64,000 bases of DNA from Acerihabitans sp015654925 (GCF_047324175.1 NZ_CP178732.1:2480001-2544000); one strand, 5' to 3'. Shown: positions 35,463 to 44,772, counted from the first letter of the stretch. The notes: generated from the sequence alone by a model not told the origin. Program-made: numbers and translations.

Positions 35463-35774
35463 TTAAGATTGAGGCCAATTGGCCAGCGAGGCCAGGGCGG
35501 ACGCCGCCGCCGGCCAGCCGGCGTAAAACGCCAGATGGGTTACTAACTCGGTTAATTCCGTTTCATTTACGCCGTTATCGCGTGCCAGCGCCAAGTGATA
35601 GGGCAATTGTTCCGTTCGCGCCAGCGCCACCAATGCGGCAACGGTTATCAGGCTGCGGTCCCGGGGCGTTAATTCCGGCCGCTGCCAGATATCGCCGAAT
35701 AAAACCTGTTCGGTGATTTGCGCCATCTTGGGCACCAGGCGGGCCAGATCCTGTCGGTCGAGGGATTTTTTCAT
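35463..35774 (-). CDS. Carboxymuconolactone decarboxylase family protein
   Basis: A 103-residue helical protein with the CMD-family layout: RPELTPRDRSLITVAALVALARTEQLPYHL, then NGVNETELTELVTHLAFYAGWPAA. It lacks the CxxC found in AhpD-type members, so a decarboxylase, isomerase-like or unknown role is more likely than peroxidase. AGGAC precedes the ATG at 35774; the in-frame ATG at 35813 is less well placed. It is first in an operon with the tautomerase gene. Confidence 0.85.
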   Translation of the reverse strand: MKKSLDRQDLARLVPKMAQITEQVLFGDIWQRPELTPRDRSLITVAALVALARTEQLPYHLALARDNGVNETELTELVTHLAFYAGWPAAASALASLANWPQS

Positions 35775-35832
35775 GCGCTTGTCCTGTGGGTTTCGGGTTG
35801 CTGGGGTGTTCAACGCCAGCTTAGAAGGTTAT

Positions 35833-35870
35833 GATGGTTTTTAAAATCGGTATTAACAGCATCAACCATC
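35833..35870. promoter_or_regulatory. Inverted repeat, possible LysR operator
   Basis: GATGGTT (35833-35839) and AACCATC (35864-35870) form a perfect seven-base inverted repeat, 24 bases apart, in the 115-base gap between the CMD-family gene and the lysR-type gene. The position fits an operator for divergent control. Confidence 0.5.
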
Positions 35871-35889
35871 CCGAAATACAGGACTGATA

Positions 35890-36795
35890 ATGGGCGAACC
35901 GCGACGCATCACCTTTGATTTGGACGCCTTACGCAGTTTTGTCGCCGGCGTAGAATTAGGCAGTTTTAGCCTGGCTGCGCAGCGGCTGCACCGATCCACC
36001 TCCGCCGTCAGCGCCCAATTGAAAAAGCTGGAGCAGCAAAGCGGCGCCATATTGCTGCAAAAGCGCGGCCGCGGCCTGGCGGTAACCGCCAGCGGCGAAG
36101 TCATGCTGGCCTATGCCCGCCGGTTATTGGAACTGAATGACGAAGCCGCCGGGGCCATTACCGGCCAGGATCTCGACGGCAGCGTGCGCATCGGTATGCA
36201 GGAAGACTTTGGCGAAACCCTGCTGCCCGCTATTTTAGGGCAGTTTTCCCGCGCCCATCCCCAGGTGCGAATCTCCGCCAGAATCGGGCGTAACGCCGAG
36301 CTGCTTGACGGCATTATTCGCGATGATCTGGATCTGGCCCTGAGCTGGCAAGGGGAACCGACCACGGCCCATGCCCGGCAACTGCAATCGGTCGCGCTAC
36401 ACTGGATCGGCAGTCCACGCTGGGAACCGGGGGCTTATCTGGGGAGTAATGAACCGCTGCCGCTACTGGTGTTTGATGCGCCCTGTATTATGCGCAGCTT
36501 TGCGACGGCCGCGCTCGATCGCGCCGGCGTCCCCTGGCGCGTCGCGTTCACCAGCCGCAGCCTAAGCGGTATTTGGGCGGCCGCCAGCGCGGGGCTTGGC
36601 ATTACGGTGCGCAGCGCCATCGGCAAGCCGGATACGCTAAGACTGCTGGATCATCCCGCGCTGCCCGCACTGCCGGCGCTGGGGATTGTGCTGCACCAAA
36701 GCCATGCGGAGTTGCCTGCGGCCACCGCACGCCTGGGGGAAATTATTTGCCGGCAACTGGCCGCAGGGGCATTCACCCGCCAGGAGATCGCATAA
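35890..36795 (+). CDS. LysR-family transcriptional regulator
   Basis: A 301-residue regulator. Its helix-turn-helix is visible at residues 10-65 (LDALRSFVAGVELGSFSLAAQRLHRSTSAVSAQLKKLEQQ). The rest is the two-lobed effector-binding domain (RIGMQEDFGETLLPAILGQF). Its stop overlaps the start of the LysE-type gene by one base (TAATG). The divergent tautomerase/CMD genes and the overlapping exporter are its likely targets. The effector is unknown. Confidence 0.92.
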   Translation: MGEPRRITFDLDALRSFVAGVELGSFSLAAQRLHRSTSAVSAQLKKLEQQSGAILLQKRGRGLAVTASGEVMLAYARRLLELNDEAAGAITGQDLDGSVRIGMQEDFGETLLPAILGQFSRAHPQVRISARIGRNAELLDGIIRDDLDLALSWQGEPTTAHARQLQSVALHWIGSPRWEPGAYLGSNEPLPLLVFDAPCIMRSFATAALDRAGVPWRVAFTSRSLSGIWAAASAGLGITVRSAIGKPDTLRLLDHPALPALPALGIVLHQSHAELPAATARLGEIICRQLAAGAFTRQEIA

Positions 36796-37406
36796 TGGAG
36801 TGGAATGCCGTCATTGCCGTATTGAGCGTTTATATCGTCGGGGTGGTCGTGCCGGGCCCGAATTTTGTCGCGGTGGCCCATACCGCGGCCTCGGCTACGC
36901 GCTCGGACGCCCTGGCGGTGGCGGCCGGGATAGTCGTGGTCAATTTATTTTGGGCGAGCTGCGCCATACTCGGAGTGGGGTTGGTGTTTGCCGCTTTCCC
37001 CTGGCTGGCGCTGGGGGTGAAGATCGCCGGGGGGCTTTATCTTATGGCCTTTGGCCTCCGCCTGATTCGGCGTTCCCATCGCGCTGCGCCGGCAACGGGC
37101 ATCACGGCTGACCGCGGATTCCGCCGTTCCTTCCTGCAAGGGTTCGCCACCAATATCGCCAACCCCAAGTCCATCGCCTTTTATGCGGCGGTGTTTTCCT
37201 CCGCGACGCCGGCCCATGTCGCCTGGCCGACCTTTTTAGCCATGCTGGCGGTCGTGGGCGTAGTGGCGACGTCCTGGTACGGGACCGTGGCATTATGCCT
37301 GTCGCTAAAACGCGTAGCCGTGCTGTATCGGCGGGCTAAACGCTGGGTGGATCGCTGCTGCGGCGCGGTGATTATGCTGTTGGGACTGCGCCAGCTGCTG
37401 CGCTGA
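36795..37406 (+). CDS. LysE/RhtB-family exporter
   Basis: A 203-residue protein with six hydrophobic segments and the family motif VVPGPNFVAVAHTAAS near residues 19-35. A second signature, FLQGFATNIANPKSIAFYAAVF, follows the third helix. Members export amino acids or related metabolites. Translation is coupled to the LysR gene through TAATG, so the start at 36795 is well supported; a longer frame from 36573 is an artefact. The substrate cannot be deduced. Confidence 0.9.
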   Translation: MEWNAVIAVLSVYIVGVVVPGPNFVAVAHTAASATRSDALAVAAGIVVVNLFWASCAILGVGLVFAAFPWLALGVKIAGGLYLMAFGLRLIRRSHRAAPATGITADRGFRRSFLQGFATNIANPKSIAFYAAVFSSATPAHVAWPTFLAMLAVVGVVATSWYGTVALCLSLKRVAVLYRRAKRWVDRCCGAVIMLLGLRQLLR

Positions 37407-37431
37407 TTGGGGCGTCGCCCGGTTAACGGCG

Positions 37432-37468
37432 AAAAAAAACCGCGCGCGGCCGGAGCCGTGGCGCGGTT
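37432..37468 (-). terminator. Intrinsic terminator of argS
   Basis: On the minus strand AACCGCGC and GCGCGGTT form the outer stem, with additional pairing of CGGC and GCCG inside, followed by a run of eight T residues (37439-37432). It lies just after the argS stop. Confidence 0.85.
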
Positions 37469-37489
37469 GTCAGTCCGGTACGAATGCAG

Positions 37490-39220
37490 TTACATCCGTT
37501 CCACCGTTTGAATACCCAGCAGCTCCAAACCCTGCTTCAGGGTTCTGGACGTCAGCAATGCCAGCTTCAGGCGGCTTTGCTGAATGCCGTTATTATCGGC
37601 ATTAAGAATCGGACAGTGTTCATAGAAGCTGGAGAACAGCCCCGCCAGATCGTAAAGATAAGCACACATGACATGGGGCGTGCCGTCGCGGGCCAGCACG
37701 GTGACCGCTTCTTCAAATTGCAGCAGGCGCGCCGCCAGCCGGGTTTCCTGCTCGGCTTCAAGAATGACCGGCGAGGTCAGTTGCCCTTCGTTCAGGCCGC
37801 TGCGCTTGAACACCGACGCCACCCGGGTATAGGCATATTGCATGTAAGGCGCGGTATTGCCTTCGAAGGCCAGCATATTATCCCAGTCAAAGATGTAGTC
37901 GGTCGTGCGGCTTTTGGAGAGATCGGCATATTTTACCGCGCCGATACCGACTACCTGCGCCAGCGTTTCCAGTTCCTGCGGCGACATATCCGGATTTTTC
38001 CCGGCGATCAGGACGCGGGCGCGTTCAAGCGCTTCATCCAGCAGGTCGGATAGTTTAATCGTACCGCCGGCGCGGGTTTTGAACGGCTTGCCATCCTTGC
38101 CGAGCATCATGCCGAACATATGATGTTCCAGCGGCACGGACTCCGGCACATAACCGGCTTTGCGCACGATGGCCCAGGCCTGCATCAGGTGCTGGTGCTG
38201 GCGGGAATCGATATAATAGAGCACCCGATTCGCCTTCAGGGTCTCATAACGGTATTTGGCGCAGGCGATATCGGTGGTGGTGTAGAGGTAGGCGCCATCC
38301 TTCTTTTGGATGATAACCCCCATCGGCTCGTCTTCCTTGGTCCTGAACTCCTCCAGATACACCACCGTGGCCCCGTCGCTCTCCACCGCCAGTCCTTTGG
38401 CCTTCAGGTCGGCGACGATGCCCGGCAGCATGTCGTTATACAGGCTCTCGCCCATGACATCCCGGCGGGTCAGCGTTACGTTCAGGCGGTCATATACCTG
38501 CTGGTTTTGCGCCATGGTGATATCCACCAGCTTGCGCCACATGCGGCGGCAATAATCATCGCCCGCCTGCAGCTTGACGACATAACTCCGGGCGCGCTCG
38601 GCGAAATCGGCGTCTTCATCATAGGTTTTTTTCGCTGCGCGATAAAATTCTTCCAGGCTGGATAACTGCATTTCCGGTTCGCCCCGGGACTGGATTTTTT
38701 CCAGATAAGCAATCAGCATCCCGAACTGCGTGCCCCAATCGCCCACATGATTGGCGCGAATCACCTTATGGCCGAGGAATTCCAGCGTACGTACCGCCGC
38801 ATCGCCGATGATGGTGGAACGCAAATGGCCCACATGCATTTCTTTGGCCACGTTGGGCGCGGAATAATCCACTACGATGGTCTGGGGCGTTACCGGGGTA
38901 ATATTGAGATGCGGGGCGGCCAGCGTGGTCTCAATCTGTGCCGCCAGCCATTGCCGGTCAAGAAAAATATTGATGAAACCGGGGCCTGCAATCTCGATTT
39001 TTTCCGCAATACCGTCCAGCGCCAGCAGCGAAACCACGTGTTCCGCCAATTTCCGCGGCGGCATGCCGAGCTGTTTGGCGATGGCCATCACGCCGTTGGC
39101 CTGGTAATCGCCGAACTGCGCCTTGGCTGATTGGCGCACCTGCGCCTCGCTGGCGGCGGGCGCCCCGGCCGCAGTTAACGCTTGACTGACTTTGTCTGAA
39201 AGAAGTGCCTGAATATTCAC
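37490..39220 (-). CDS. argS: Arginyl-tRNA synthetase
   Basis: A 576-residue class I synthetase. Features are the N-terminal tRNA-binding domain (FGDYQANGVMAIAKQLG), the HIGH variant in EMHVGHLRSTIIGD near residue 130, and the anticodon-binding C-terminus with CAYLYDLAGLFSSFYEHCPIL. It charges tRNA-Arg. The start is GTG at 39220, matching the family start NIQALLSDKV; AAAGGT lies upstream. The ATG at 39241 would add seven residues and place that site inside the gene. Confidence 0.97.
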   Translation of the reverse strand: MNIQALLSDKVSQALTAAGAPAASEAQVRQSAKAQFGDYQANGVMAIAKQLGMPPRKLAEHVVSLLALDGIAEKIEIAGPGFINIFLDRQWLAAQIETTLAAPHLNITPVTPQTIVVDYSAPNVAKEMHVGHLRSTIIGDAAVRTLEFLGHKVIRANHVGDWGTQFGMLIAYLEKIQSRGEPEMQLSSLEEFYRAAKKTYDEDADFAERARSYVVKLQAGDDYCRRMWRKLVDITMAQNQQVYDRLNVTLTRRDVMGESLYNDMLPGIVADLKAKGLAVESDGATVVYLEEFRTKEDEPMGVIIQKKDGAYLYTTTDIACAKYRYETLKANRVLYYIDSRQHQHLMQAWAIVRKAGYVPESVPLEHHMFGMMLGKDGKPFKTRAGGTIKLSDLLDEALERARVLIAGKNPDMSPQELETLAQVVGIGAVKYADLSKSRTTDYIFDWDNMLAFEGNTAPYMQYAYTRVASVFKRSGLNEGQLTSPVILEAEQETRLAARLLQFEEAVTVLARDGTPHVMCAYLYDLAGLFSSFYEHCPILNADNNGIQQSRLKLALLTSRTLKQGLELLGIQTVERM

Positions 39221-39869
39221 CGTATTACCTTTCTTACTCACGTCGGAAGCGAGGAACGCCGCTCCATGCTTCCGGCAACCTGATAAAACGACCGCCCCCC
39301 GCCGCTGCGCACAGGGCGTGGATGCGAACCGTAAAGTAAAAGAAACAACGCTTATACCATAATCAGCGCCGCGAGTCAGTACGGCCGACCGCGCTCAGGA
39401 CTAAGTAATCGCAGTGTTGGGGAGAAGGAGAGGGTGGGATACCCGTAAAAGAAAGGGATTAAGCTATCGATTACGAGATTTACGGGATGCGCCCAGCTGA
39501 TTGCGATTGCGGGTGCGCAAATGCTGTATAATTGAAAATATCGCTACAACAACGAGTATTAGGCATAATATTAATAACAGCATAATTATGTACTCACATT
39601 ATAATATATTGCGAAAATAACGTATTTCCTTGGCATATACAATCCACCCGATGAGCTTTAAGATTATACTTAGCATTAAATGTCCATTGCCGTCGCGCAA
39701 TGCGGCAACCGCCTTTTTGCCATTTTTTGCCATTGATAGTTGCGCGGTGGAATTAAAACAATATGTCAATAATCATTAAGATTATGCAAATAAAAAACGA
39801 AAAATGTAATCAAATAAATTATCGGCGCTTTTTTTATTTTTATGTATGACAATTATTAGGAATTTTCCC
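39221..39869. other. Intergenic region between argS and yecM
   Basis: About 650 bases become AT-rich toward yecM. It includes the argS promoter region and a possible 39-codon membrane peptide gene on the minus strand at 39464-39583, listed separately. No transposon, tRNA or other RNA gene was recognised. Confidence 0.4.
39464..39583 (-). CDS. Possible 39-residue single-pass membrane peptide
   Basis: The ORF starts MLLLILCLILVVVAIFSIIQ and ends in a strongly basic, polar tail with five Arg and one Lys in the last 17 residues. It looks like one membrane helix with a cytoplasmic positive tail, the plan of many enterobacterial small membrane proteins. GTGAG lies about ten bases upstream of the ATG. 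It is upstream of argS on the same strand. I do not recognise the family. The strongly non-random hydropathy is the main support. Confidence 0.45.
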   Translation of the reverse strand: MLLLILCLILVVVAIFSIIQHLRTRNRNQLGASRKSRNR

Positions 39870-40430
39870 ATGAATTGGAATGCCATATCGCAATTAGCGG
39901 ATCTGGTTGAGGATTTAACCCGTTTTGAACAGCGCCTATCGGCGTTGGCCGATAGGCTCGGACTTCCTTTACATATTTATAACATTGATCATATCGCGCT
40001 GCGCTGCCGCCAGGATGCCACGGCGCAGCGCTGGTTCGACGGCTGGCAGCAATGCGGGCGCTGCCTGAAGAACAGCGAATTCAACGGGCGCAACATCGCG
40101 CTATTCGAATTGCATCAGCCCCTGGCGCTGGGGCCGGTGCGCATTGACTGCGTGGAATTACCCTGGCCGGGGCAGCGCCGCTACCCCCATGAAGGCTGGG
40201 AGCATATCGAAATCGTCCTGCCGGTGCCGGCGGAGGACTTGCCGCGCGCGGCTCTGGCGCTATTGGCCGATGCGGCGCTGGCGGCGCCGGATATCAGTAT
40301 CCGCCACAGCGCGCCCCGGGACATCCTTGAGCGCCTGCCCAACCCTACGCTTGCGGTGACCGACGGCCAGGTTACCATTAAATTTCATCCCCATAGCCTA
40401 CGCGCCATCGTGGCCAGCGAAGCGCGCTAA
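39870..40430 (+). CDS. yecM: VOC-superfamily protein YecM
   Basis: A 186-residue protein with the YecM signatures DHIALRC, VELPWPG, YPHEGWEHIEIVLP and ERLPNPTLAVTDG. The fold is that of vicinal-oxygen-chelate metalloproteins such as glyoxalases, and conserved His and Glu residues could bind metal. No reaction is established. The start at 39870 is preferred because AGGA lies eight bases upstream. It sits near argS as in E. coli. Its stop overlaps the convergent C-S lyase gene by four bases. Confidence 0.92.
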   Translation: MNWNAISQLADLVEDLTRFEQRLSALADRLGLPLHIYNIDHIALRCRQDATAQRWFDGWQQCGRCLKNSEFNGRNIALFELHQPLALGPVRIDCVELPWPGQRRYPHEGWEHIEIVLPVPAEDLPRAALALLADAALAAPDISIRHSAPRDILERLPNPTLAVTDGQVTIKFHPHSLRAIVASEAR

Positions 40431-41587
40431 GCCTGCGGGACCGGCTCGCGGCGGGCGATGGCCCGCTCCATGCGCTCCAGCGCCTGCATCAGCAAGGCGC
40501 GGGGACAGCCGAAGTTCAGCCGGATGAAATCAGGGGCGCCAAAATCGGCCCCCGCCGACAACCCCACGCCCGCCCGCTCAAAAAAGCGCTGCGGATGGTC
40601 CACGCCCAGTTCGCTGGCGTCTATCCAGGCCAAATATGTGGCTTCGGGCACCGTCATATGCAATCCGGGCAGCGCGGCGACGCGTGCGGCCAGCCAATCC
40701 CGGTTGCCGCGCAGATACTCCAACTGCTCCGTCAGCCAGGGCTGGCCGTCGCGCCACGCCGCCGTGGCGGCCGCCAGCGCCAGGACATCCACGCTGGGCA
40801 CAATGCCGCTGCGCTGGGCCGCAAAGCTCATGCGCAGGCGGGGGTTGGGAATTATGGCCAGCGATGCCCCCAATCCAGCGATATTGAAGCTTTTGGACGG
40901 CGACAACAGGGTGATGGTCCGCTGTTCGGCATCCTTGTTCAACGAGGCGAACGGAATATGCCTGACGCCCGGTTCGAGCAGTAGATCGCAGTGGATTTCA
41001 TCGGAACAGACCCACAGGTCGTGCCGCCGGGCAAAATCCAGCTGCTGTTCCAGCTCATCTTGCCGATAGACGGTACCGCCCGGATTGTGGGGGTTGCATA
41101 GCATCAGCATTTTTTCCGTCCCGTCCAGGGTCCCCGGCAGCCCGGTTAAATCCAGCAACCAGCGCCCTTTTTGTAATCGCATGGGGGCCAGGCGTTCTTC
41201 CCTGCCCGCATTGCGCGCCGCGGATCGAAACGGCGGATATATGGGCGAGGGGATAATAATGCTGTCACCCGGCTGCGTCAGCGCGCGCGCCGCCAGATTA
41301 AGACCGCTTACCAATCCGGGTAGAAAAACCAGCCACTCCGGTTCAACATGCCATTGGTAACGTTCCCGCATACGTTCGACCACCAGCGCGGCGAGTTCCT
41401 TGGGCGGTATGCCGTAGCCGAAGACGCCGTGGGCGACCCGGGATTGCAAGGCGTCGATGATACACGGCGGCGACCGGAAATCGGTATCGGCTACCCAAAG
41501 CGGAATAACGTCTTGTCCATCATACTTTTGCCATTTATAACTGTCGCTGTGACGACGGTCGATACTTTCGTCAAAGTTGAATGCCAT
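40427..41587 (-). CDS. MalY/PatB-type PLP-dependent C-S lyase
   Basis: A 386-residue fold-type I aminotransferase relative. It has the family opening FDESIDRRHSDSYKW and PLWVADTDF, NPHNPGG near residue 167, DEIHCDL, and the PLP lysine in SPSKSFNIAGL near residue 233. Such enzymes are cystathionine beta-lyases; E. coli MalY also represses the maltose activator MalT. AAGGGAAGAACT precedes the ATG. It lies between yecM and cutC, a position without such a gene in E. coli. Confidence 0.88.
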   Translation of the reverse strand: MAFNFDESIDRRHSDSYKWQKYDGQDVIPLWVADTDFRSPPCIIDALQSRVAHGVFGYGIPPKELAALVVERMRERYQWHVEPEWLVFLPGLVSGLNLAARALTQPGDSIIIPSPIYPPFRSAARNAGREERLAPMRLQKGRWLLDLTGLPGTLDGTEKMLMLCNPHNPGGTVYRQDELEQQLDFARRHDLWVCSDEIHCDLLLEPGVRHIPFASLNKDAEQRTITLLSPSKSFNIAGLGASLAIIPNPRLRMSFAAQRSGIVPSVDVLALAAATAAWRDGQPWLTEQLEYLRGNRDWLAARVAALPGLHMTVPEATYLAWIDASELGVDHPQRFFERAGVGLSAGADFGAPDFIRLNFGCPRALLMQALERMERAIARREPVPQA

Positions 41588-41718
41588 AGTTCTTCCCTTG
41601 AATGATATATAAGAAAGACGATAAATAAACGTTTATCGCTAACGCCGATCAATGCCGACTCCCGGATAAGCGCGGTTGCATAACCCTCTTATCCTGAGGT
41701 GTAAATAAGGAGTATACA

Positions 41719-42477
41719 ATGCCTAAATTGGAAGTCTGCTGTTATAGTCTGGAGTGCGCATTGACTGCGGAGCAGGCGGGCGCAGACAGGATCGAACTGT
41801 GCTCGGCGCCGAAAGAAGGGGGGCTTACGCCGTCATACGGCACGCTTAAACTGGTCCGGGAAAAAGTGGCGCTGCCGGTGCATCCCATAGTCCGGCCCAG
41901 GGGCGGCGATTTTTGCTACAACCAAAGCGAGTTCGACACCATTCTGAGCGATTTGGCGCGGGTGCGCGAAATGGGTTTCCCGGGGGTGGTGGTGGGTGTG
42001 CTGGACGCGGAAGGTCATATCGATTTGCCCAGGATGCAGCGCATCATGAGCCAGTGCGACGGCCTGGCGGTGACCTTCCATCGGGCCTTCGATATGTGCT
42101 TTAACCCCTATCAGGCCCTGAAACAATTAACCGAACTCGGCGTGGCCCGCATCCTCACTTCCGGCCAGCAGCAGAACGCCGAAATAGGTTTAGCATTATT
42201 AAGGGAACTGACCAACCAAAGTCGTGGTCCAATCATTATGGCAGGCGCTGGCGTGAGGTTGACCAATTTGCATAAGTTCCAGCAAATCGGTATCCGTGAA
42301 TTGCACAGTTCGGCGAAACAGGTTGTCCCGTCCGGCATGCGTTATCGCAAAGCGGGGGTCAGCATGAGCATCGACAGCGAAGCGGATGAGTTCACCCAAT
42401 ACTGCGTGGACGGCGATATGGTGGCGGCCATGAAGCATGCGCTTACCCTGCCGAGTCCCGCCCACCGGCCGGCCTGA
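41719..42477 (+). CDS. cutC: CutC family protein
   Basis: A 252-residue TIM-barrel protein with the family start LEVCCYSLECALTAEQAGADRIELC, the motif PIVRPRGGDFCY, and VTFHRAFD. CutC was first linked to copper tolerance in E. coli, but that role is disputed. AAGGAGTATACA precedes the ATG. It is followed by an intrinsic terminator. Confidence 0.95.
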   Translation: MPKLEVCCYSLECALTAEQAGADRIELCSAPKEGGLTPSYGTLKLVREKVALPVHPIVRPRGGDFCYNQSEFDTILSDLARVREMGFPGVVVGVLDAEGHIDLPRMQRIMSQCDGLAVTFHRAFDMCFNPYQALKQLTELGVARILTSGQQQNAEIGLALLRELTNQSRGPIIMAGAGVRLTNLHKFQQIGIRELHSSAKQVVPSGMRYRKAGVSMSIDSEADEFTQYCVDGDMVAAMKHALTLPSPAHRPA

Positions 42478-42530
42478 CCACTGATTTTGCCGCGCACACG
42501 AACTAACCCACGTGATGCTTGCAAGTACCA

Positions 42531-42561
42531 AGCCCCAACCTATTTCTTGGGGCTTTTTTTT
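42531..42561 (+). terminator. Intrinsic terminator of cutC
   Basis: An eight-pair stem AGCCCCAA / TTGGGGCT with an eight-base loop is followed by seven T residues. It ends cutC before the convergent cmoB. Confidence 0.92.
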
Positions 42562-42570
42562 AAGCGGATT

Positions 42571-43542
42571 TCAGGGCTTGCGGGCAATCACCACGGCGCG
42601 CAGCGGGGCGGGATAACCTTCCACAGTCAGGCGCGGGTCGTCCGGATGCAGGAAATCGGCCAATGATTCGCTGGTCATCCACGGGGTGCGGCGCTGTTCG
42701 CCGGTGGTCGTGGCCGACATATCCGCCAGGCGGACCTGCTCGAAACCACATTTTTCCAGCCAGAGCATCAGCGCCCCGGCCGACGGGATAAAAAACACAT
42801 TGCGCATTTGCGCATAGCGTTCGCCCGGTACCAGCACCTGCTGGGCATCGCCTTCAATCACCAGCGTTTCCAGTACCAGTTCGCCCCCGCTGATCAATTG
42901 ATTTTTCAACTGCAGCACATGATCCAGCGGCGAGCGCCGGTGGTACAACACACCCATGGAAAATACGGTGTCGAAGGCCGCCAGCTCGGGCAGTTGTTCA
43001 ATTCCCAACGGCAGCAGGTGCGCCCGCCGATCGCCGCCGAGCAGTTTTCGCACCGCTTCGAACTGGCATAAAAACAGCTGCATCGGATCGATGCCTACCG
43101 CCAATTGCGCGCCGGCGCCGACCATGCGCCACAGATGATAACCGCTGCCGCAGCCCACATCCAGGATGATTTTTCCCGCCAGCGGATCGATATGCGGCAA
43201 GACGCGCTCCCATTTCCAATCGGAGCGCCATTCGGTATCTATCTCAATGTCATAAAGCGAGAATGGCCCCTTGCGCCAGGGCATCAATTGACGCAGCAGG
43301 CTCTCGATTCCCTCTTTTTGTCCCGCTGGCAGGGGAAACTCGCCCTGGGCCGCGACCCCATGCAGCAAATCCAACCGCGCCGGCGTCAACTGCGGCAGGC
43401 GTTCAACCGCGTTAAACCAGTGTTTGAATTTGCCGTGCAGGGAGTCGCGCTGCCATGCGCTTAGCTGCGAGGGCAGCGTATCAAGCCAGTGGCTGAGCGG
43501 ACTTTTGGCTATCAATTGGTAAAAATCGCCAAAATCGGTCAT
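42571..43542 (-). CDS. cmoB: tRNA U34 carboxymethyltransferase CmoB
   Basis: A 323-residue SAM-fold enzyme with the conserved LPWRKGPF-like segment (LMPWRKGPFSLY), TEWRSDWKW, and the cofactor motif ILDVGCGSGYHLWRM near residues 123-140. It transfers carboxymethyl from carboxy-SAM to 5-hydroxyuridine at tRNA position 34, giving cmo5U. Its ATG overlaps the stop of cmoA by four bases, so the two are translationally coupled. Confidence 0.96.
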   Translation of the reverse strand: MTDFGDFYQLIAKSPLSHWLDTLPSQLSAWQRDSLHGKFKHWFNAVERLPQLTPARLDLLHGVAAQGEFPLPAGQKEGIESLLRQLMPWRKGPFSLYDIEIDTEWRSDWKWERVLPHIDPLAGKIILDVGCGSGYHLWRMVGAGAQLAVGIDPMQLFLCQFEAVRKLLGGDRRAHLLPLGIEQLPELAAFDTVFSMGVLYHRRSPLDHVLQLKNQLISGGELVLETLVIEGDAQQVLVPGERYAQMRNVFFIPSAGALMLWLEKCGFEQVRLADMSATTTGEQRRTPWMTSESLADFLHPDDPRLTVEGYPAPLRAVVIARKP

Positions 43543-44282
43543 GCCGCCGTCCCCGGTTTAAGCGCAATTAACGAGCCGAAATTAAAACATTGGAACCAGA
43601 CCTCGGCGTGACCGAAACCAGCCTGGCGCAGCCGCTCTTTATGGGTTTCCACCGTATCGGTCAACATGACGTTTTCCAGCAGGCTGCGTTTTTGGCTGAT
43701 TTCCAGCTCGCTGTAACCATTGGCGCGTTTAAAATCGTGGTGCATGTTAAACAGCAGTTCACCGATGCCGGGATCGGTAAAACTGAATTTCTCGGACAAC
43801 ACTACCGCGCCGCCGGGATTAAGGCCGGCAAAAACCCGGTCAAGCACGGCTTGACGATCGCTGGGTTCCAAAAATTGCAGCGTGAAATTCAGCACCACCA
43901 GCGAGGCGTTTTCTATCGGCACATCGCGAATATCCGCCTCTATCACCTCTACGTCGGTGGTGGCGCGAAACGCCGCGATGTGGCGGCGGCAGCGATCCAC
44001 CATGGCGGCGGAATTGTCCACCGCCACGATCCGGCAGCCTTCGGCGATGATATTGCGGCGCATGGAAAGGGTAGCGGCGCCGAGGGAGCAACCCAGATCG
44101 TAGACCTGGGACGCGGGCGTGACAAAGCGCTCCGCCAGCATGCCAATCATGGAAATAATACTGGAATAACCGGGCACCGAGCGCTGGATCATGTCCGGAA
44201 ACACCTCGGCCACGCGTTCGTCGAAGGTCCAGTCGCCCAATTTGGCTATGGGCGCGGAGAAGAGATTATCGTGGTTTGTCAT
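43539..44282 (-). CDS. cmoA: Carboxy-SAM synthase CmoA
   Basis: A 247-residue methyltransferase-fold protein. It contains FDERVAEVFPDMIQRSVPGYSSI and the glycine motif YDLGCSLGAATLSMRR near residue 60. It makes carboxy-S-adenosylmethionine from SAM and prephenate for CmoB. It is the first gene of cmoA-cmoB on the minus strand, and the start lies downstream of yecN as in E. coli. Confidence 0.96.
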   Translation of the reverse strand: MTNHDNLFSAPIAKLGDWTFDERVAEVFPDMIQRSVPGYSSIISMIGMLAERFVTPASQVYDLGCSLGAATLSMRRNIIAEGCRIVAVDNSAAMVDRCRRHIAAFRATTDVEVIEADIRDVPIENASLVVLNFTLQFLEPSDRQAVLDRVFAGLNPGGAVVLSEKFSFTDPGIGELLFNMHHDFKRANGYSELEISQKRSLLENVMLTDTVETHKERLRQAGFGHAEVWFQCFNFGSLIALKPGTAA

Positions 44283-44376
44283 TAGAATATCGGGAATGTT
44301 CAGGGAAAGCCGCTATTCTAACAGATTGATGGCACAAATCATGCCCCGCCGCCTTTTGCGCGGTGAAACCCCCGTT

Positions 44377-44772
44377 TTAACGCCAACTGAAAATCAGCTC
44401 CCAGGGCAAGTACCATAAATTGAGCAACACCATCACGATCAGCGCGGTATAGGTGGCGCTCATGCCGGTGCGGCGCAGTTTGAATTCCCGGTGGCGCAAT
44501 CCCAGCGAGTGCATGATCCGGCCCGTCATCAGCATCAAGCCGCACAAATGCAAAGACCAGTTAGGCGCGCCGTTCATTTCCAAAATCACCAGCAGTACCA
44601 GGCCGATGGGAATATATTCCACCGCGTTGCCGTGTACCCTAATGGCCGTCTGGAGTTCATAAAACCCCCCGTCCCCATAGGCCACGCGGTATTGCGTACG
44701 CAGTTTTACCACATCCAATGACAATTTTATCAACAGCATAGCGCCGAAAACCACATAAAGCGCACTAACCAT
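44377..44772 (-). CDS. yecN: MAPEG-family inner-membrane protein YecN
   Basis: A 131-residue protein with four membrane helices. It begins MVSALYVVFGA and contains RVAYGDGGFYELQTAIRVHGNAVEYIP, the hallmark MAPEG motif, near residues 30-55. Family members are membrane glutathione transferases or eicosanoid enzymes in eukaryotes; the bacterial role of YecN is unknown. GGAG at ideal spacing supports the start at 44772 over the ATG at 44784. Confidence 0.93.
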   Translation of the reverse strand: MVSALYVVFGAMLLIKLSLDVVKLRTQYRVAYGDGGFYELQTAIRVHGNAVEYIPIGLVLLVILEMNGAPNWSLHLCGLMLMTGRIMHSLGLRHREFKLRRTGMSATYTALIVMVLLNLWYLPWELIFSWR

